DNA of 64,000 nucleotides from NCBI GenBank assembly GCA_004321925.1, contig SCQH01000006.1, forward strand, positions 1-64,000, in the 5' to 3' direction. The notes under the pieces are model-generated. The model saw only the letters and a list, made by a program, of their open reading frames with translations, made no database searches and was not told the DNA's origin. Positions 29,788 to 39,788 of this stretch are shown here, one piece after another. The position numbers were made by a program, and so were the translations under genes. Each line of letters begins with the position of its first letter. The first letter of the stretch is position 1. The DNA comes from Nitrospirota bacterium (lineage in GTDB: Bacteria > Nitrospirota > Thermodesulfovibrionia > Thermodesulfovibrionales > UBA6898).

Positions 29788-32700
29788 ATGACTGGACCGG
29801 TTCTGAAAAAAGATGTCGACATACGCTTTCCGCATGTCACGGTGCTGAAGGCATCGGCCGGTTCAGGCAAGACCCATACCCTCACCAAGCGCTATGTCCA
29901 GTTCCTGCTCTCAGAGAGGATCCCGAGGAACGGGCTGCGCAATGTCCTTGCCATCACCTTTTCGAACAACGCCGCAAAGGAGATGAAGGAAAGGGTCCTC
30001 CAGTGGCTCAAGGCGGTCTATTTTGAGGACCCTGAGCGGCTTGAGGAGGTCCTGCAGGTCACCTCTCTCGGCAGGTCTGAGCTCCATGATAAGGCAGGGC
30101 AGCTCATCGACAGGATACTGGATAACTACGCCGATTTCCAGATCAGGACCATCGACAGCTTCATGGCCACGGTCTTTAAGTCTTCCGCCATTGACTTCGG
30201 CTATAATCCGGACTTCGAGATCCTGCTGGACAACAGCCAGCTCATGGCCTATTCCTTTGACCTCTTCCTGCGCCAGGTCCGTGAGGGCTCTCCGGAGGCG
30301 CAGCAGATGGGGGAGATCGTCGATTTTCTGCTCGATGATAAAAAGACAGATGCGGCCTATCTCTGGGACCCGTCGGCAGCTCTGCTTGAGGAGATCATAA
30401 AGATCTACGAAAAGCTCTCGGCGACCGGGAAACGGCCGAAGATCGACGACCTTTCAAGGCCGATAAAGAAAGTTAAAGACAGCATAGCCGCTGCGGTTGA
30501 AGAGATCGAAGCGGAGATCGAAGGCTCCGGCCTGAAGCGGCACGGGGCGTCGTCCTACAGGACTGTCCTCGGCCTGGTCAGGGCCCGGAGCTTCCCTGAC
30601 CTTATCGGGAAGACCTTTACCAACCCTCCGGTAACGAAGCTCAGGAAAGAGGATGCCGGCCATCAGGCCTCGTATGACAGGATAGTCAGCACGTGGTCGG
30701 AGGTCTCCGGCCTTATCGGCGCATATACCGTGCTGTATGCCCGGGCGCGCTGCATGCCGTATCTCAGGGCCTATCAGGCCTTCAGCAGGACCGTCGAGCT
30801 GGTCAAGCGCCAGCAGGGCAGGATCTTCATAGAGGACATCAGCAGGCATCTTGCGGAGTATCTGAGCGGCGACATTGTCCCGGACATCTATTTCCGGCTC
30901 GGCGAGACGGTCTTTCATTTCCTGATAGATGAGTTCCAGGACACCTCGCCCATCCAGTGGCAGAACCTCTTCCCGCTCATCGAGAACTCTCTTGCCCAGG
31001 GAGGGAGCCTCTTTGCGGTGGGCGACACGAAACAGGCGATATACGGGTTCCGCAATGCGGATTACGCGATCATGAAGGGGCTCGAAACAGACAACCCCTT
31101 CCCTTCGGCCCTGCATGACGTCCGGGAACTTGATATGAACTACCGCAGTCTCAGGTGCATCCTGGACTTCAATGAGGAGGTATTTAAGGTCAGGGCAGCC
31201 GGGCATGCGGAATATCAGGAGGCCGGGCAGCGCAGCGGTCTGACCTCCTATATACAGAAGGCCCGGGAAGAGAGCAGGCAGGGGTACGCCGGGGTCATCA
31301 TGCTCGACAGGAATGACGAGGCCCCGCCGGAAAGGGTGGCGCTCCAGGCCCTGATCGCGGAGCTCTGCGGCCGCGGCTATCAGTTCGGCGATATAGCGGT
31401 CCTGACGCAGAAGAACGAGGACGCGGTGCGGGCCACCTCCTGGCTCAATGAGCAGGCGGTCCCCTTCATCTCCTATAGCAGCCTGGATGTGAGAAGACGC
31501 AAGATCACCGGCGAGGTGGTGGCGCTTCTGAACTTCCTGGACTCGCCGACGGACGACTTTTCGTTCGGGACCTTTATCCTGGGTGATATCTTCTCGCGGG
31601 TCCTTCAACGGGGGTCTGCAGGGCCCGGCATGGACGACATCAGGGACTTCTGTTTCAGAAAAAGGAACGAACCGCCGCTGTATAAGGCCTTTCAGCAGGA
31701 GTTCGGCGCAATATGGAGCAGGTACTTCGAGGGCCTCTTCCGGTCGGCCGGTTTCTTTCCCCTCTATGACCTCGTCACCGAGGTCTTTGCGGTGTTCAGG
31801 GTCTTTGAGACGGCCGGCGACGAAGAGGCGACCCTGGTGAAGATACTCGAGGTGGTGAAGGATTTTGAGGGCGCCGGCTTCAATACCCTCAGGGATTTTC
31901 TCGAGACGGCCGAAGAAGAGGGCGGTGAGGCGGTCTGGAACATGGATGTGCCGAAGCATATGAACGCGGTCAGGGTGATGACCATCCATAAGGCAAAGGG
32001 ACTCGGCTTCCCTGTTGTGATCGTCCTGCTCTACGAGACCAGGAACAGGGGGTTCGACTATCTGGTGGAAGAGGGCGACGAGGAGGTCTCGCTGCTGAAG
32101 CTCAATCAGGCCACTGCAGCCTGCGACCCGTCCTTTCAGGCCCTCTATGACGCCCAGCGGATGAAGGAGAAGGTCAGCCGCCTCAACAGCCTCTATGTCG
32201 GGTTCACCAGGCCCGAGAGCGAACTCTATGTGATCGGCCTGCAGACCCGTCAGAAGGGCCATCCCTTTGACCTGCTCCCTGCAGCAGCATATCCGCCGCC
32301 GCAGATGCCGGAATGCTGCCCGTCGGCAGGCTGTGCTGCAATACCGTCGGTCCGGGCCCTGCACCATCAAAAAAAGGTGGAGGTCCCCGAGGGCGGCCCG
32401 CAGTCCATATCTCCCCAGGAGAGACGCCGCGGGGAGTTCATCCACCGCGTGCTCTATTTTATCGAACACCTTGGTGACGACCTCGAAGCCGGACTTGCAG
32501 GGATGATCAGCCGCGCTGCAGCAGAGACCGGCACCGACCCCGCTGCAGAAGATATCGGCAGCCTTATCCTCAGGCTGGTCTCCGGCCCTGAGATGGCCGC
32601 ATATTTCAGGGACCGGCCGGGCAGGAGGATCATGAAGGAACAGGAGTTCTCTGATGAGACAGGCAGGCTCTTCCGCATGGACCGTGTGGTCGTTGACCCG

Positions 32701-32868
32701 GATAAGGTCGTCGTGATCGATTATAAGACAGGGAAAGAGCCGGATGATGAGAAGTACCGTCAGCAGATAAAGGCCTATATGCAGATACTCGGCCAGGTCT
32801 ATCCCGGCAGGGTCATTGAGGGGATCATCGCCTTTGTGGACCTCGGTGAGGTCAGGAGGCTTTCATGA
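29788..32868 (+). CDS. addA: AddA-type helicase-nuclease subunit (UvrD-like helicase with RecB nuclease)
   Basis: This is the motor subunit of the double-strand-break end-processing complex that loads RecA. The UvrD-type helicase has Walker A S-A-G-S-G-K28-T29, LAITFSNNAAKEMKERVLQW, LIDEFQDTSPIQWQNLFPLI and AVGDTKQAIYGFRNAD. RVMTIHKAKGLGFPVVIVLL marks the C-terminal helicase part. The final 70 residues hold the RecB-type nuclease motif DKVVVIDYKTGKEP. At 1026 residues it is slightly short for AddA. A TATAAT (29773-29778) ends nine bases before the ATG and no clear ribosome site is close, so a nearly leaderless mRNA is possible. It overlaps addB by four bases. Confidence 0.9.
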   Translation: MTGPVLKKDVDIRFPHVTVLKASAGSGKTHTLTKRYVQFLLSERIPRNGLRNVLAITFSNNAAKEMKERVLQWLKAVYFEDPERLEEVLQVTSLGRSELHDKAGQLIDRILDNYADFQIRTIDSFMATVFKSSAIDFGYNPDFEILLDNSQLMAYSFDLFLRQVREGSPEAQQMGEIVDFLLDDKKTDAAYLWDPSAALLEEIIKIYEKLSATGKRPKIDDLSRPIKKVKDSIAAAVEEIEAEIEGSGLKRHGASSYRTVLGLVRARSFPDLIGKTFTNPPVTKLRKEDAGHQASYDRIVSTWSEVSGLIGAYTVLYARARCMPYLRAYQAFSRTVELVKRQQGRIFIEDISRHLAEYLSGDIVPDIYFRLGETVFHFLIDEFQDTSPIQWQNLFPLIENSLAQGGSLFAVGDTKQAIYGFRNADYAIMKGLETDNPFPSALHDVRELDMNYRSLRCILDFNEEVFKVRAAGHAEYQEAGQRSGLTSYIQKAREESRQGYAGVIMLDRNDEAPPERVALQALIAELCGRGYQFGDIAVLTQKNEDAVRATSWLNEQAVPFISYSSLDVRRRKITGEVVALLNFLDSPTDDFSFGTFILGDIFSRVLQRGSAGPGMDDIRDFCFRKRNEPPLYKAFQQEFGAIWSRYFEGLFRSAGFFPLYDLVTEVFAVFRVFETAGDEEATLVKILEVVKDFEGAGFNTLRDFLETAEEEGGEAVWNMDVPKHMNAVRVMTIHKAKGLGFPVVIVLLYETRNRGFDYLVEEGDEEVSLLKLNQATAACDPSFQALYDAQRMKEKVSRLNSLYVGFTRPESELYVIGLQTRQKGHPFDLLPAAAYPPPQMPECCPSAGCAAIPSVRALHHQKKVEVPEGGPQSISPQERRRGEFIHRVLYFIEHLGDDLEAGLAGMISRAAAETGTDPAAEDIGSLILRLVSGPEMAAYFRDRPGRRIMKEQEFSDETGRLFRMDRVVVDPDKVVVIDYKTGKEPDDEKYRQQIKAYMQILGQVYPGRVIEGIIAFVDLGEVRRLS

Positions 32869-35708
32869 ACGTCCGTATCGTACCGGCCGGTGGGGACCTC
32901 ATTGAAGAGGTCATGACGCATCTTGAGGGGACTGAGAGGGATTATTCTGCGGACCTGGTCGTCTTTCCCGGCAAGCGTCCCTCACATTTCCTGAGGAAGG
33001 CCCTGGCAGAAAAGATAAGGACCGGCTTCATCCCGCCCGGGATCTGTTCCATGGATGAGCTTGCCGATCGTATCTATGAGGAAGCGGCCCAGGCCAGGAA
33101 GCTTGAGACGATCGATGCCGTGGCGATACTCTATGACCTGCACCGGAAGGCCCCTGACCCGGTGGGCGGGGACGGGTTCATGAGCCCTGACCGCTTTTTC
33201 CCCCTCGGGCTGAAGATATACCGGGACATAGAGGAACTGACCATCGAGGAGGTGAACCCTCATTTTGTGCAGGAGGTGGAGCCGCTGATAGAGGAGGGGC
33301 TTCCGGAGCAGTCGCGCCGGAGGCTCCAGTCCCTGGCCTTTTTTTACCGGGAGTTCTACAAAGAGATCGCAGCAAGGGGTCTTTCGACCAGGGCCCTGAG
33401 ATATCGCTCTGCCGCAGGGAGGGTCCTTGACTCATCGATCATCAGCTTGCGGCGGGTCGTTTTCGCCGGCTTCTTCGGGCTGACGAAGGCTGAACAGAGG
33501 CTCTTTAAAGAACTTCTGCCCTCCGGCAATTGCCGGTTCATATTCCAGAAGGGGCCGGGGCTCCGGCTGACCCTTGAGGGGCTGGGGATAAGCATGCCTG
33601 AGGAGGCGGACGGGCCGGCCCATCTGCCGAAGCTCCATTTCTACAGCAGCCCTGATACCCACGGCCAGGTCTTTGGACTTGCCCGCATCCTCCGGGAACA
33701 AGAGGAGGAGGGCCGGGTGCCTGATACCCGATCGGCCATTGTCCTGCCTGCATCCGAGACCCTCTTCCCGCTGCTGCGGCAGGGGCTTCCGGCCATGCCC
33801 GCCGATTCCTTTAATATCTCTCTGGGGTATCCTCTCCACCGGACCCCGGTCTTCGGCTTCCTCAATAACCTTATGGAACTGGTCACCTCGATGGACCGTG
33901 ACCGGGTCTACATCCCCGACTATCTGAAATTTGTCCTCCATCCCTACACGAAGAATATCTACTTTGACGGCAGGGCCGAGATAACGCGGATACTCTTTCA
34001 TACCATCGAAGAGGGCCTGACCAGGAAGCGTTCCAGGACATTCCTGACCCTTGCAGAGATAGAGGGGGATGAGCAGATGCTCGGGGAGGTGCTCACCAGG
34101 CTCCCGCATGATGACCAGGCGGGGCAAGAGGGGATAACGAAAAAAGCGCTGGCAGACCATCTCCGGGAGATACACCTCTCCACGATAGGCAGGTTCACCG
34201 CCTTTCGGGACCTCAGCGATTTCGCGCAGCAGTGCAGCGGGGTGCTCCTCTATATCTTCAACCAGAGCACTGCCCGCCTCCATCCACTGTACCATCCGTT
34301 CTCAGAGGCCTTCATAAAGGCCCTTGACCTGCTGCCGCGTTCGCTGATGCAGGATTTCGCCTTCGAAGAGAAGAGCAGTTATTTTGGCTTCTTCAGGAAA
34401 TATGTCATGACCTGTCATGTCCCGTTCAGCGGGACGCCGGTCAGGGGGCTGCAGGTCCTCGGGGCCCTTGAGACGAGAAACCTCAAATTCGATTCGGTCT
34501 TTATCCTGGACGCCAATGAGGAGGTACTCCCCGACACAAAGAAGGAGGACTCCCTCCTCCCGTTCAAGGCCCGCCAAACGCTCGGCCTCCCCACGTATAT
34601 CGACAGGGACAGGCTGGCCGCCTATTATTTCGAGACGCTTCTGCAGGGGGCGTCGGAGGCCCATATCTTCTTCGTCGAGAACAACCAGAAGGAGCGGTCG
34701 CGGTTTGTCGAGAGGCTGCTCTGGGAGAGCCAGAAAAGAGACGGGACCACAGACCAGAAAAAGTACGTCCAGACCATGCAGTACAAGGTCAGCCTGGTCA
34801 ACAGGTCGCCTGAGCCGCAGCCCAAGACGGAGGAGGTCTCGGCCTTTCTGAAGGATCATGCCTACAGCGCCTCGGCCCTGAACCAGTACCTCAGATGTCC
34901 TCTTCAGTTCTATTACGCCACGGTGCTGAGGCTCGGCAGGAAGGAGACGATGACCGGCGACATAGAGCGCACTGACCTCGGGACCTTTGTCCATCATGTC
35001 CTGGCCGCTTATTTTGCAAAGAGGCGGGGCAGACCTCTGACTGAAAGGGATATGGATGTCAAAGAGATGGAGGCCCTTGTTGATGAGCGCTTCAGCAGCA
35101 TGTACGGGCCGGAGCCCGCAGGGGCTCTCTATCTCCTGAAGCGGCAGGCCGGCAGGCATCTGGCGGACCTGCTGACGGATTACTACATACCGCTTCTCAG
35201 GGAAAAGAGCGTTACGGTCCTGGCCGGAGAAGAGCCGCTGGAAGCGGTGCTGGAGGGCTTCCGGTTAAAGGGCCGTCCTGACAGCATCGAGCAGAGGGAT
35301 GGCAGGACCGTTGTCATCGATTATAAGACCGGCTCCAACAAAAAATATCTTGAGATCGATCTTGACGGCCTTGACCCTGATGACCGGGGCTCCTGGAACA
35401 GGGCCATCGGGAGCATCCAGCTGCCCTTCTACCTCCTGCTTTATTCCCTGAACAAAGGCAGGCAGGTGCAGGCCCTCAACGCGCTCTTCCTCATGCTGGG
35501 TCGCGCAAAGATCAGCAGGGATATCGAACTGCCCCTTTTTAACGATGCAGCAGACGTTGACCTTGAACCGCTCAGGGAGGTCATCCTCCGCCTGCTCAGA
35601 GAGATAACTGATCCGGGTCAGCCCTTCCTCCCTGCGCCTGACATGAAAAAGGCCTGCCCCCCCTGCGACTTTCAGTATATCTGCGGCACCCAGTGGATCG
35701 TCGCGTGA
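32865..35708 (+). CDS. addB: AddB-type nuclease subunit with iron-sulfur cysteines
   Basis: The partner of AddA: a protein derived from a superfamily I helicase with a C-terminal PD-(D/E)xK nuclease. The N-terminal DLVVFPGKRPSHFLRKALAE stands in place of a true Walker A, suggesting no ATPase activity. The nuclease core reads FRLKGRPDSIEQRDGRTVVI followed by DYKTG (about residues 805-825). The four cluster cysteines are visible: one in YLRCPLQFYYA and three in the C-terminal C-P-P-C-x5-C. Length is 947 residues. The ATG lies within the end of addA (ATGA overlap). Confidence 0.9.
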   Translation: MNVRIVPAGGDLIEEVMTHLEGTERDYSADLVVFPGKRPSHFLRKALAEKIRTGFIPPGICSMDELADRIYEEAAQARKLETIDAVAILYDLHRKAPDPVGGDGFMSPDRFFPLGLKIYRDIEELTIEEVNPHFVQEVEPLIEEGLPEQSRRRLQSLAFFYREFYKEIAARGLSTRALRYRSAAGRVLDSSIISLRRVVFAGFFGLTKAEQRLFKELLPSGNCRFIFQKGPGLRLTLEGLGISMPEEADGPAHLPKLHFYSSPDTHGQVFGLARILREQEEEGRVPDTRSAIVLPASETLFPLLRQGLPAMPADSFNISLGYPLHRTPVFGFLNNLMELVTSMDRDRVYIPDYLKFVLHPYTKNIYFDGRAEITRILFHTIEEGLTRKRSRTFLTLAEIEGDEQMLGEVLTRLPHDDQAGQEGITKKALADHLREIHLSTIGRFTAFRDLSDFAQQCSGVLLYIFNQSTARLHPLYHPFSEAFIKALDLLPRSLMQDFAFEEKSSYFGFFRKYVMTCHVPFSGTPVRGLQVLGALETRNLKFDSVFILDANEEVLPDTKKEDSLLPFKARQTLGLPTYIDRDRLAAYYFETLLQGASEAHIFFVENNQKERSRFVERLLWESQKRDGTTDQKKYVQTMQYKVSLVNRSPEPQPKTEEVSAFLKDHAYSASALNQYLRCPLQFYYATVLRLGRKETMTGDIERTDLGTFVHHVLAAYFAKRRGRPLTERDMDVKEMEALVDERFSSMYGPEPAGALYLLKRQAGRHLADLLTDYYIPLLREKSVTVLAGEEPLEAVLEGFRLKGRPDSIEQRDGRTVVIDYKTGSNKKYLEIDLDGLDPDDRGSWNRAIGSIQLPFYLLLYSLNKGRQVQALNALFLMLGRAKISRDIELPLFNDAADVDLEPLREVILRLLREITDPGQPFLPAPDMKKACPPCDFQYICGTQWIVA

Positions 35709-35796
35709 TGGCCGCCTGCAGCCCGGGTCCGCGTATTTTTCTCATGCTCATCTCCGCGAAGTTTTGGGTATAATAGAGAAAAAAAGGAGACGGCGT

Positions 35797-36318
35797 ATGA
35801 AAAACTTTCTCTCTGTTTTTTTTCTGGCAAGTATCATGGCATCTGCATTTTCCTGCAGCAAGGCCCCTCAGGATGCCCCTCAGGCAAAACCTTCCACAGT
35901 TCCGGCAGCTACTGCCCAGTCCGCGCCAAAGGGCCGCGACATCTCCGGCATGAAGGCCTGCGAGATCGTCACCCCTGATGAGGCCGCAGCCAGGGCCGGA
36001 GGCAAACTGCTCACCAAGCCTATCCCCGGCGGAAGCACCTGCATGTATGTGCTTGAGGTACCGAAGGGGACCGAGAGCTATAACTTTTCGATCCAGCCCG
36101 CGGCTATGTACGAGGCACTTCTGAGCGTCAAGTCAGAAAAGGAAAAGGGAGAAAAGATCCCCGGGCTCTGGGAAGAGGCCTACCTCGCTCCGAGGGACCT
36201 CACCAAGGGATTTTCTCTCATCGCACTCAAGCGGGGCGATATAGCCATCGAGGTCAGCGGCGAGCGCAAAGAGGTCCTCCTTGAGATCGCCAAACTGGCG
36301 GTATCCAGGATACAATGA
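35797..36318 (+). CDS. Lipoprotein of unknown function
   Basis: A 173-residue lipoprotein. The start at 35797 is chosen for AAAAAGGAG just upstream and for the signal MKNFLSVFFLASIMASAFSC, whose lipobox AFS-C marks the lipidated cysteine. A low-complexity Pro/Ala/Gln linker is followed by a domain with KACEIVTPDEAAARAGGKLL and CMYVLEVPKGTESYNFSIQP, which resembles DUF3558-like secreted domains only loosely. A TATAAT (35769-35774) precedes it, so it has its own promoter. Role unknown. Confidence 0.75.
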   Translation: MKNFLSVFFLASIMASAFSCSKAPQDAPQAKPSTVPAATAQSAPKGRDISGMKACEIVTPDEAAARAGGKLLTKPIPGGSTCMYVLEVPKGTESYNFSIQPAAMYEALLSVKSEKEKGEKIPGLWEEAYLAPRDLTKGFSLIALKRGDIAIEVSGERKEVLLEIAKLAVSRIQ

Positions 36319-36371
36319 ACCGGAAGGTCACGTCATGACGCTGACGCCTTAACTCGTGCGGCCCGGTCACT

Positions 36372-38684
36372 GTGGAACGTCTGAATATAACAGTCAAAGG
36401 CATTGTGCAGGGGGTCGGGTTCAGGCCCTTTGTCTATAATCTTGCCACCCGCATGGGGCTGAAGGGTCATGTCACAAACACGGCAGCCGGGGTCGAGATA
36501 GAGGTCGAGGGTGAGCAGGTTGAGGGCTTCACTGAAAGGCTCAGGGCTGAGGCCCCGCCGCTTGCGAAGATCCTGGGCATCGAGGTGTCGCGGCTGGATT
36601 GCTCAGGCGCCGCTGAATTTGTGATCAGGGAGAGCACTGACGACGGGAGATACACGCTCATCTCCCCTGACATCTCTGTCTGCCCTGACTGCCTCGCCGA
36701 ACTGCGGGACCCTCATGACCGCAGATATGCCTACCCGTTCATCAATTGCACCAACTGCGGCCCGCGGTATTCGATAACGCTTTCGGTGCCCTATGACCGG
36801 CCGAATACCACGATGCGCAGCTTTACGATGTGCCCTGCCTGCGAGGCCGAGTACCGTGACCCTGCTGACAGGAGGTTCCATGCCCAGCCGAACGCCTGTC
36901 CTGTCTGCGGCCCGGCGGTGAGCCTGGTCGACGCGGCAGGTGAAATGCTCGGTGGCGGGGAGCCGGTCGCAGGGGCTGTCAGGCTGTTGAAAGAAGGCAA
37001 GGTGCTGGCGATAAAAGGGCTTGGCGGTTTTCATCTTGCCTGTGATGCCCTGAATGCGGATGCGGTAGCAACACTCAGACAACGCAAGCGGAAGAATAAC
37101 AAACCGTTTGCCCTTATGGCTCCGGACCTCCAGACGATCGGGACCTTCTGCCATCTGACGGAACGGGACCGGGAGCTGCTCCTTTCGGAGAAGAGGCCGA
37201 TCGTGCTGCTTCGCAAGAAGGAGGACTGCTCCCTTCCTGAGGCGGTCTCCCCTCAGAATAATCATATCGGGTTTATGCTGCCATACACTCCCCTGCATTA
37301 TCTCTTATTCTCTTCGGCTGATGCTTCGCCCGGCAGGCCCTGTTTCGATGCCCTGGTGATGACGAGCGGCAACCTTGCCGAAGAGCCGCTGGTCAGGCTC
37401 AATGACGAGGCCCGCGCAAAGCTCTCCGGGATAGCCGACGCCTTCCTGATGCATGACCGGGATATCTTCATGCGGGTCGATGACACGGTCATGAAGGTCA
37501 GTCAGCATCGTGACGGGGGCGTGCCATCCTTCATACGGCGTTCGCGCGGCTATGTCCCTGAGCCTGTGGCCCTGAAGGATGACGGGCCTGATGTCATGGG
37601 CTGCGGGGCTGACCTCAAAAATACCTTCTGCCTCACCAGGGGCGGGTATGCGATAGTCAGCCAGCATATCGGGGACATGGAAAATTACGAGACCCTGCAG
37701 TTCTATGAGGAATCGTTAAAGAACCTTAAGGCGGTCTACAGGGCCGAACCAGTGGCCATTGTCCATGACCTGCACCCCGGATATCTCTCGACCCGCTGGG
37801 CCCTGGGCCAGACCCAGGCAGAACTCCATGCCCTGCAGCACCATTATGCCCATATAGGCTCTGTCATGGCCGAAAAAGGTATCACAGGGAAGGTGATCGG
37901 GATCGCCTTCGACGGCAGCGGGTACGGCGACGACGGCAGTCTGTGGGGCGGGGAATTTCTGATCGCGGGTATCGATGGATTCAAGCGGGCCGGCCATATC
38001 ATGCCTGTTCCGCTTCCGGGAGGGGAGACGGCGATACGGGAGCCCTGGCGGACCGCGATAAGCTATCTTAAGGCGGCTGCAGGCGACGAGGCAGCGCACT
38101 ACTGTGCCGAAGCGGGGCTGGTCGAACGATACGGGGAGACTGCCGTGCAGAACATCCTGAAGATCTCTGACCAGCGGCAGTTCTCTCCGCTTTCCTCCGG
38201 CGCAGGCAGGCTCTTCGATGCGGCGGCAGCGCTCATCGGGGTCTGTGACCGCAATACCTTCGAAGGCGAGGCAGCCATGGCCCTCGAGGCCATTGCCGCT
38301 GACGGGATCGGGGAGCAGTACCCTGTGGATATTCGCTTCAGCGACCTGATGCTCATCGATTTCAGCATGACCTTCTTCGCAATGATAAAAGACCTGAAGA
38401 ATGGTTTGCCGAAGGGTGTCATCTCCGCGAAATTCCATAATACGGTCGCGGCTGCAGCGGCGCATGTCGCGGTGAAACTCTCCGCAACGTATAACATCCG
38501 GAAGGTCGCGCTCAGCGGAGGTGTCTTCCAGAACAGCTGCCTGCTGGGCAAGGTTATTGAGAACCTCCGGCCGGAGTGGCTCGACCTGTATATCAATGAG
38601 ATCGTCCCCTGTAATGATGCTGGCATATCTTTGGGTCAGGCATATATAATCAGAGAGAGAATAAAGGCGGGCATCAGGAAATAA
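36372..38684 (+). CDS. hypF: Carbamoyltransferase HypF, [NiFe] hydrogenase maturation
   Basis: HypF makes the carbamoyl group that becomes the CN- ligands of [NiFe] hydrogenase, passing it to the HypE C-terminal cysteine. Domains in order: acylphosphatase-like (1-90; VQGVGFRPFVYNLA), two zinc fingers (about 108-185; CPDCLAEL, CTNCGPR, CPACEAEY, CPVCGPA), YrdC-like (200-380; KRKNNKPFALMA), and Kae1-like carbamoyl transfer (from about 400; HHYAHIGSVMAEKG, ALSGGVFQNSCLL). The 770-residue length is typical. It starts with GTG. It is the first of a run of genes reading into hypD and hypE. Confidence 0.95.
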   Translation: MERLNITVKGIVQGVGFRPFVYNLATRMGLKGHVTNTAAGVEIEVEGEQVEGFTERLRAEAPPLAKILGIEVSRLDCSGAAEFVIRESTDDGRYTLISPDISVCPDCLAELRDPHDRRYAYPFINCTNCGPRYSITLSVPYDRPNTTMRSFTMCPACEAEYRDPADRRFHAQPNACPVCGPAVSLVDAAGEMLGGGEPVAGAVRLLKEGKVLAIKGLGGFHLACDALNADAVATLRQRKRKNNKPFALMAPDLQTIGTFCHLTERDRELLLSEKRPIVLLRKKEDCSLPEAVSPQNNHIGFMLPYTPLHYLLFSSADASPGRPCFDALVMTSGNLAEEPLVRLNDEARAKLSGIADAFLMHDRDIFMRVDDTVMKVSQHRDGGVPSFIRRSRGYVPEPVALKDDGPDVMGCGADLKNTFCLTRGGYAIVSQHIGDMENYETLQFYEESLKNLKAVYRAEPVAIVHDLHPGYLSTRWALGQTQAELHALQHHYAHIGSVMAEKGITGKVIGIAFDGSGYGDDGSLWGGEFLIAGIDGFKRAGHIMPVPLPGGETAIREPWRTAISYLKAAAGDEAAHYCAEAGLVERYGETAVQNILKISDQRQFSPLSSGAGRLFDAAAALIGVCDRNTFEGEAAMALEAIAADGIGEQYPVDIRFSDLMLIDFSMTFFAMIKDLKNGLPKGVISAKFHNTVAAAAAHVAVKLSATYNIRKVALSGGVFQNSCLLGKVIENLRPEWLDLYINEIVPCNDAGISLGQAYIIRERIKAGIRK

Positions 38685-38687
38685 CCT

Positions 38688-39764
38688 ATGGAAAATATCG
38701 TCGGGAAGATCAGGGAACATATGGCGGCGATCGCCGGGCCGGTGAGGCTCATGGAGGTCTGCGGAACGCATACGGTGGCGATATTCAGGCATGGGATAAG
38801 GAATATCCTGCCTGAGGGCATCTCCCTGCTGAGCGGACCGGGCTGCCCGGTCTGTGTCACCTCCATCAGGGATGTCGATACCGCCATAGCGATCAGCCGG
38901 ACAAAGGACGTCATCCTGACCACCTTCGGCGACATGATGCGGGTGCCCGGGGAGAGCAATTCCCTCCTGGAGGCGCGGGCAGAGGGTTCCGACATACGCA
39001 TCGTCTATTCCCCTCTCGATGCGCTTCGGCTCGCCGAAGAGAACAAAGATAAAAAGGTGGTCTTCTTTGCGACCGGGTTTGAGACGACCTCCCCGTCCGT
39101 GGCGGGAACCGTTCTTGAGGCTGAACGCAGAGGGGTCCCTAATTTTTATATCTACTCGGTGCATAAGACCGTGCCGCCTGCCCTTGCGGCCCTCCTGTCC
39201 TCAGGCGACGTGAGGGTCGACGGCTTTATCCTGCCGGGCCACGTCAGTACGATAATCGGCAGCAGGCCCTATGATTTCCTTGTTACGGATTACCGCAAGC
39301 CGTCTGTCATCACCGGCTTTGACGGGCCGGACATACTCACCGGCATCATGATGCTCCTGGCACAGATCGCATCGGGCAGGCCGTCTGTCGGGATACAGTA
39401 TGACAAGGTCGTGAAGCCCGAAGGAAACCCAAGGGCAATAGCCATTTTGGCCGACCTCTTTGAGCCTGAGGACGCCTACTGGAGGGGCATCGGCATGATA
39501 CCGGGGAGCGGCCTTAAGCTGCGTGAAAGATACAGCCACCGGGATATCAGGACAGTCCTCAGCCTCGACGTCCCTGCCGGGAAAGAGCCCCCGGCCTGCT
39601 CCTGCGGCGAGATCCTCAAGGGGATAAAGATGCCCTATGAATGCCTGCTCTTCGGCAAGGCCTGCACCCCGGAAAGACCGGTCGGCGCCTGCATGGTCAG
39701 CACGGAAGGAAGCTGTTCGGCATATTATAAGTATAAAGCGGTCTTCGGCCGGGAGGAGAAATAG
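38688..39764 (+). CDS. hypD: Hydrogenase maturation factor HypD
   Basis: HypD carries a [4Fe-4S] cluster and, with HypC, assembles the Fe(CN)2CO unit of [NiFe] hydrogenases. Landmarks are MEVCGTHTVAIFRHGIRNIL, SGPGCPVCVTS (redox cysteines), ATGFETTSPS and the C-terminal cluster cysteines in CSCGEILKGIKMPYECLLFG and ACTPERPVGACMVS. It is 358 residues, complete. It begins three bases after the hypF stop. The usual small hypC gene between hypF and hypD is missing here. Confidence 0.96.
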   Translation: MENIVGKIREHMAAIAGPVRLMEVCGTHTVAIFRHGIRNILPEGISLLSGPGCPVCVTSIRDVDTAIAISRTKDVILTTFGDMMRVPGESNSLLEARAEGSDIRIVYSPLDALRLAEENKDKKVVFFATGFETTSPSVAGTVLEAERRGVPNFYIYSVHKTVPPALAALLSSGDVRVDGFILPGHVSTIIGSRPYDFLVTDYRKPSVITGFDGPDILTGIMMLLAQIASGRPSVGIQYDKVVKPEGNPRAIAILADLFEPEDAYWRGIGMIPGSGLKLRERYSHRDIRTVLSLDVPAGKEPPACSCGEILKGIKMPYECLLFGKACTPERPVGACMVSTEGSCSAYYKYKAVFGREEK

Positions 39765-39788
39765 GGCCATGCTGAACCGGGGGACGTC

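Noticed and set aside
30454-32469. 671-codon minus-strand open frame opposite addA
   Set aside because: High-GC codon use leaves antisense frames open. The plus strand encodes all AddA motifs.
37716-39164. 482-codon minus-strand open frame across hypF and hypD
   Set aside because: It spans two well-conserved genes on the other strand and shows no protein family features.
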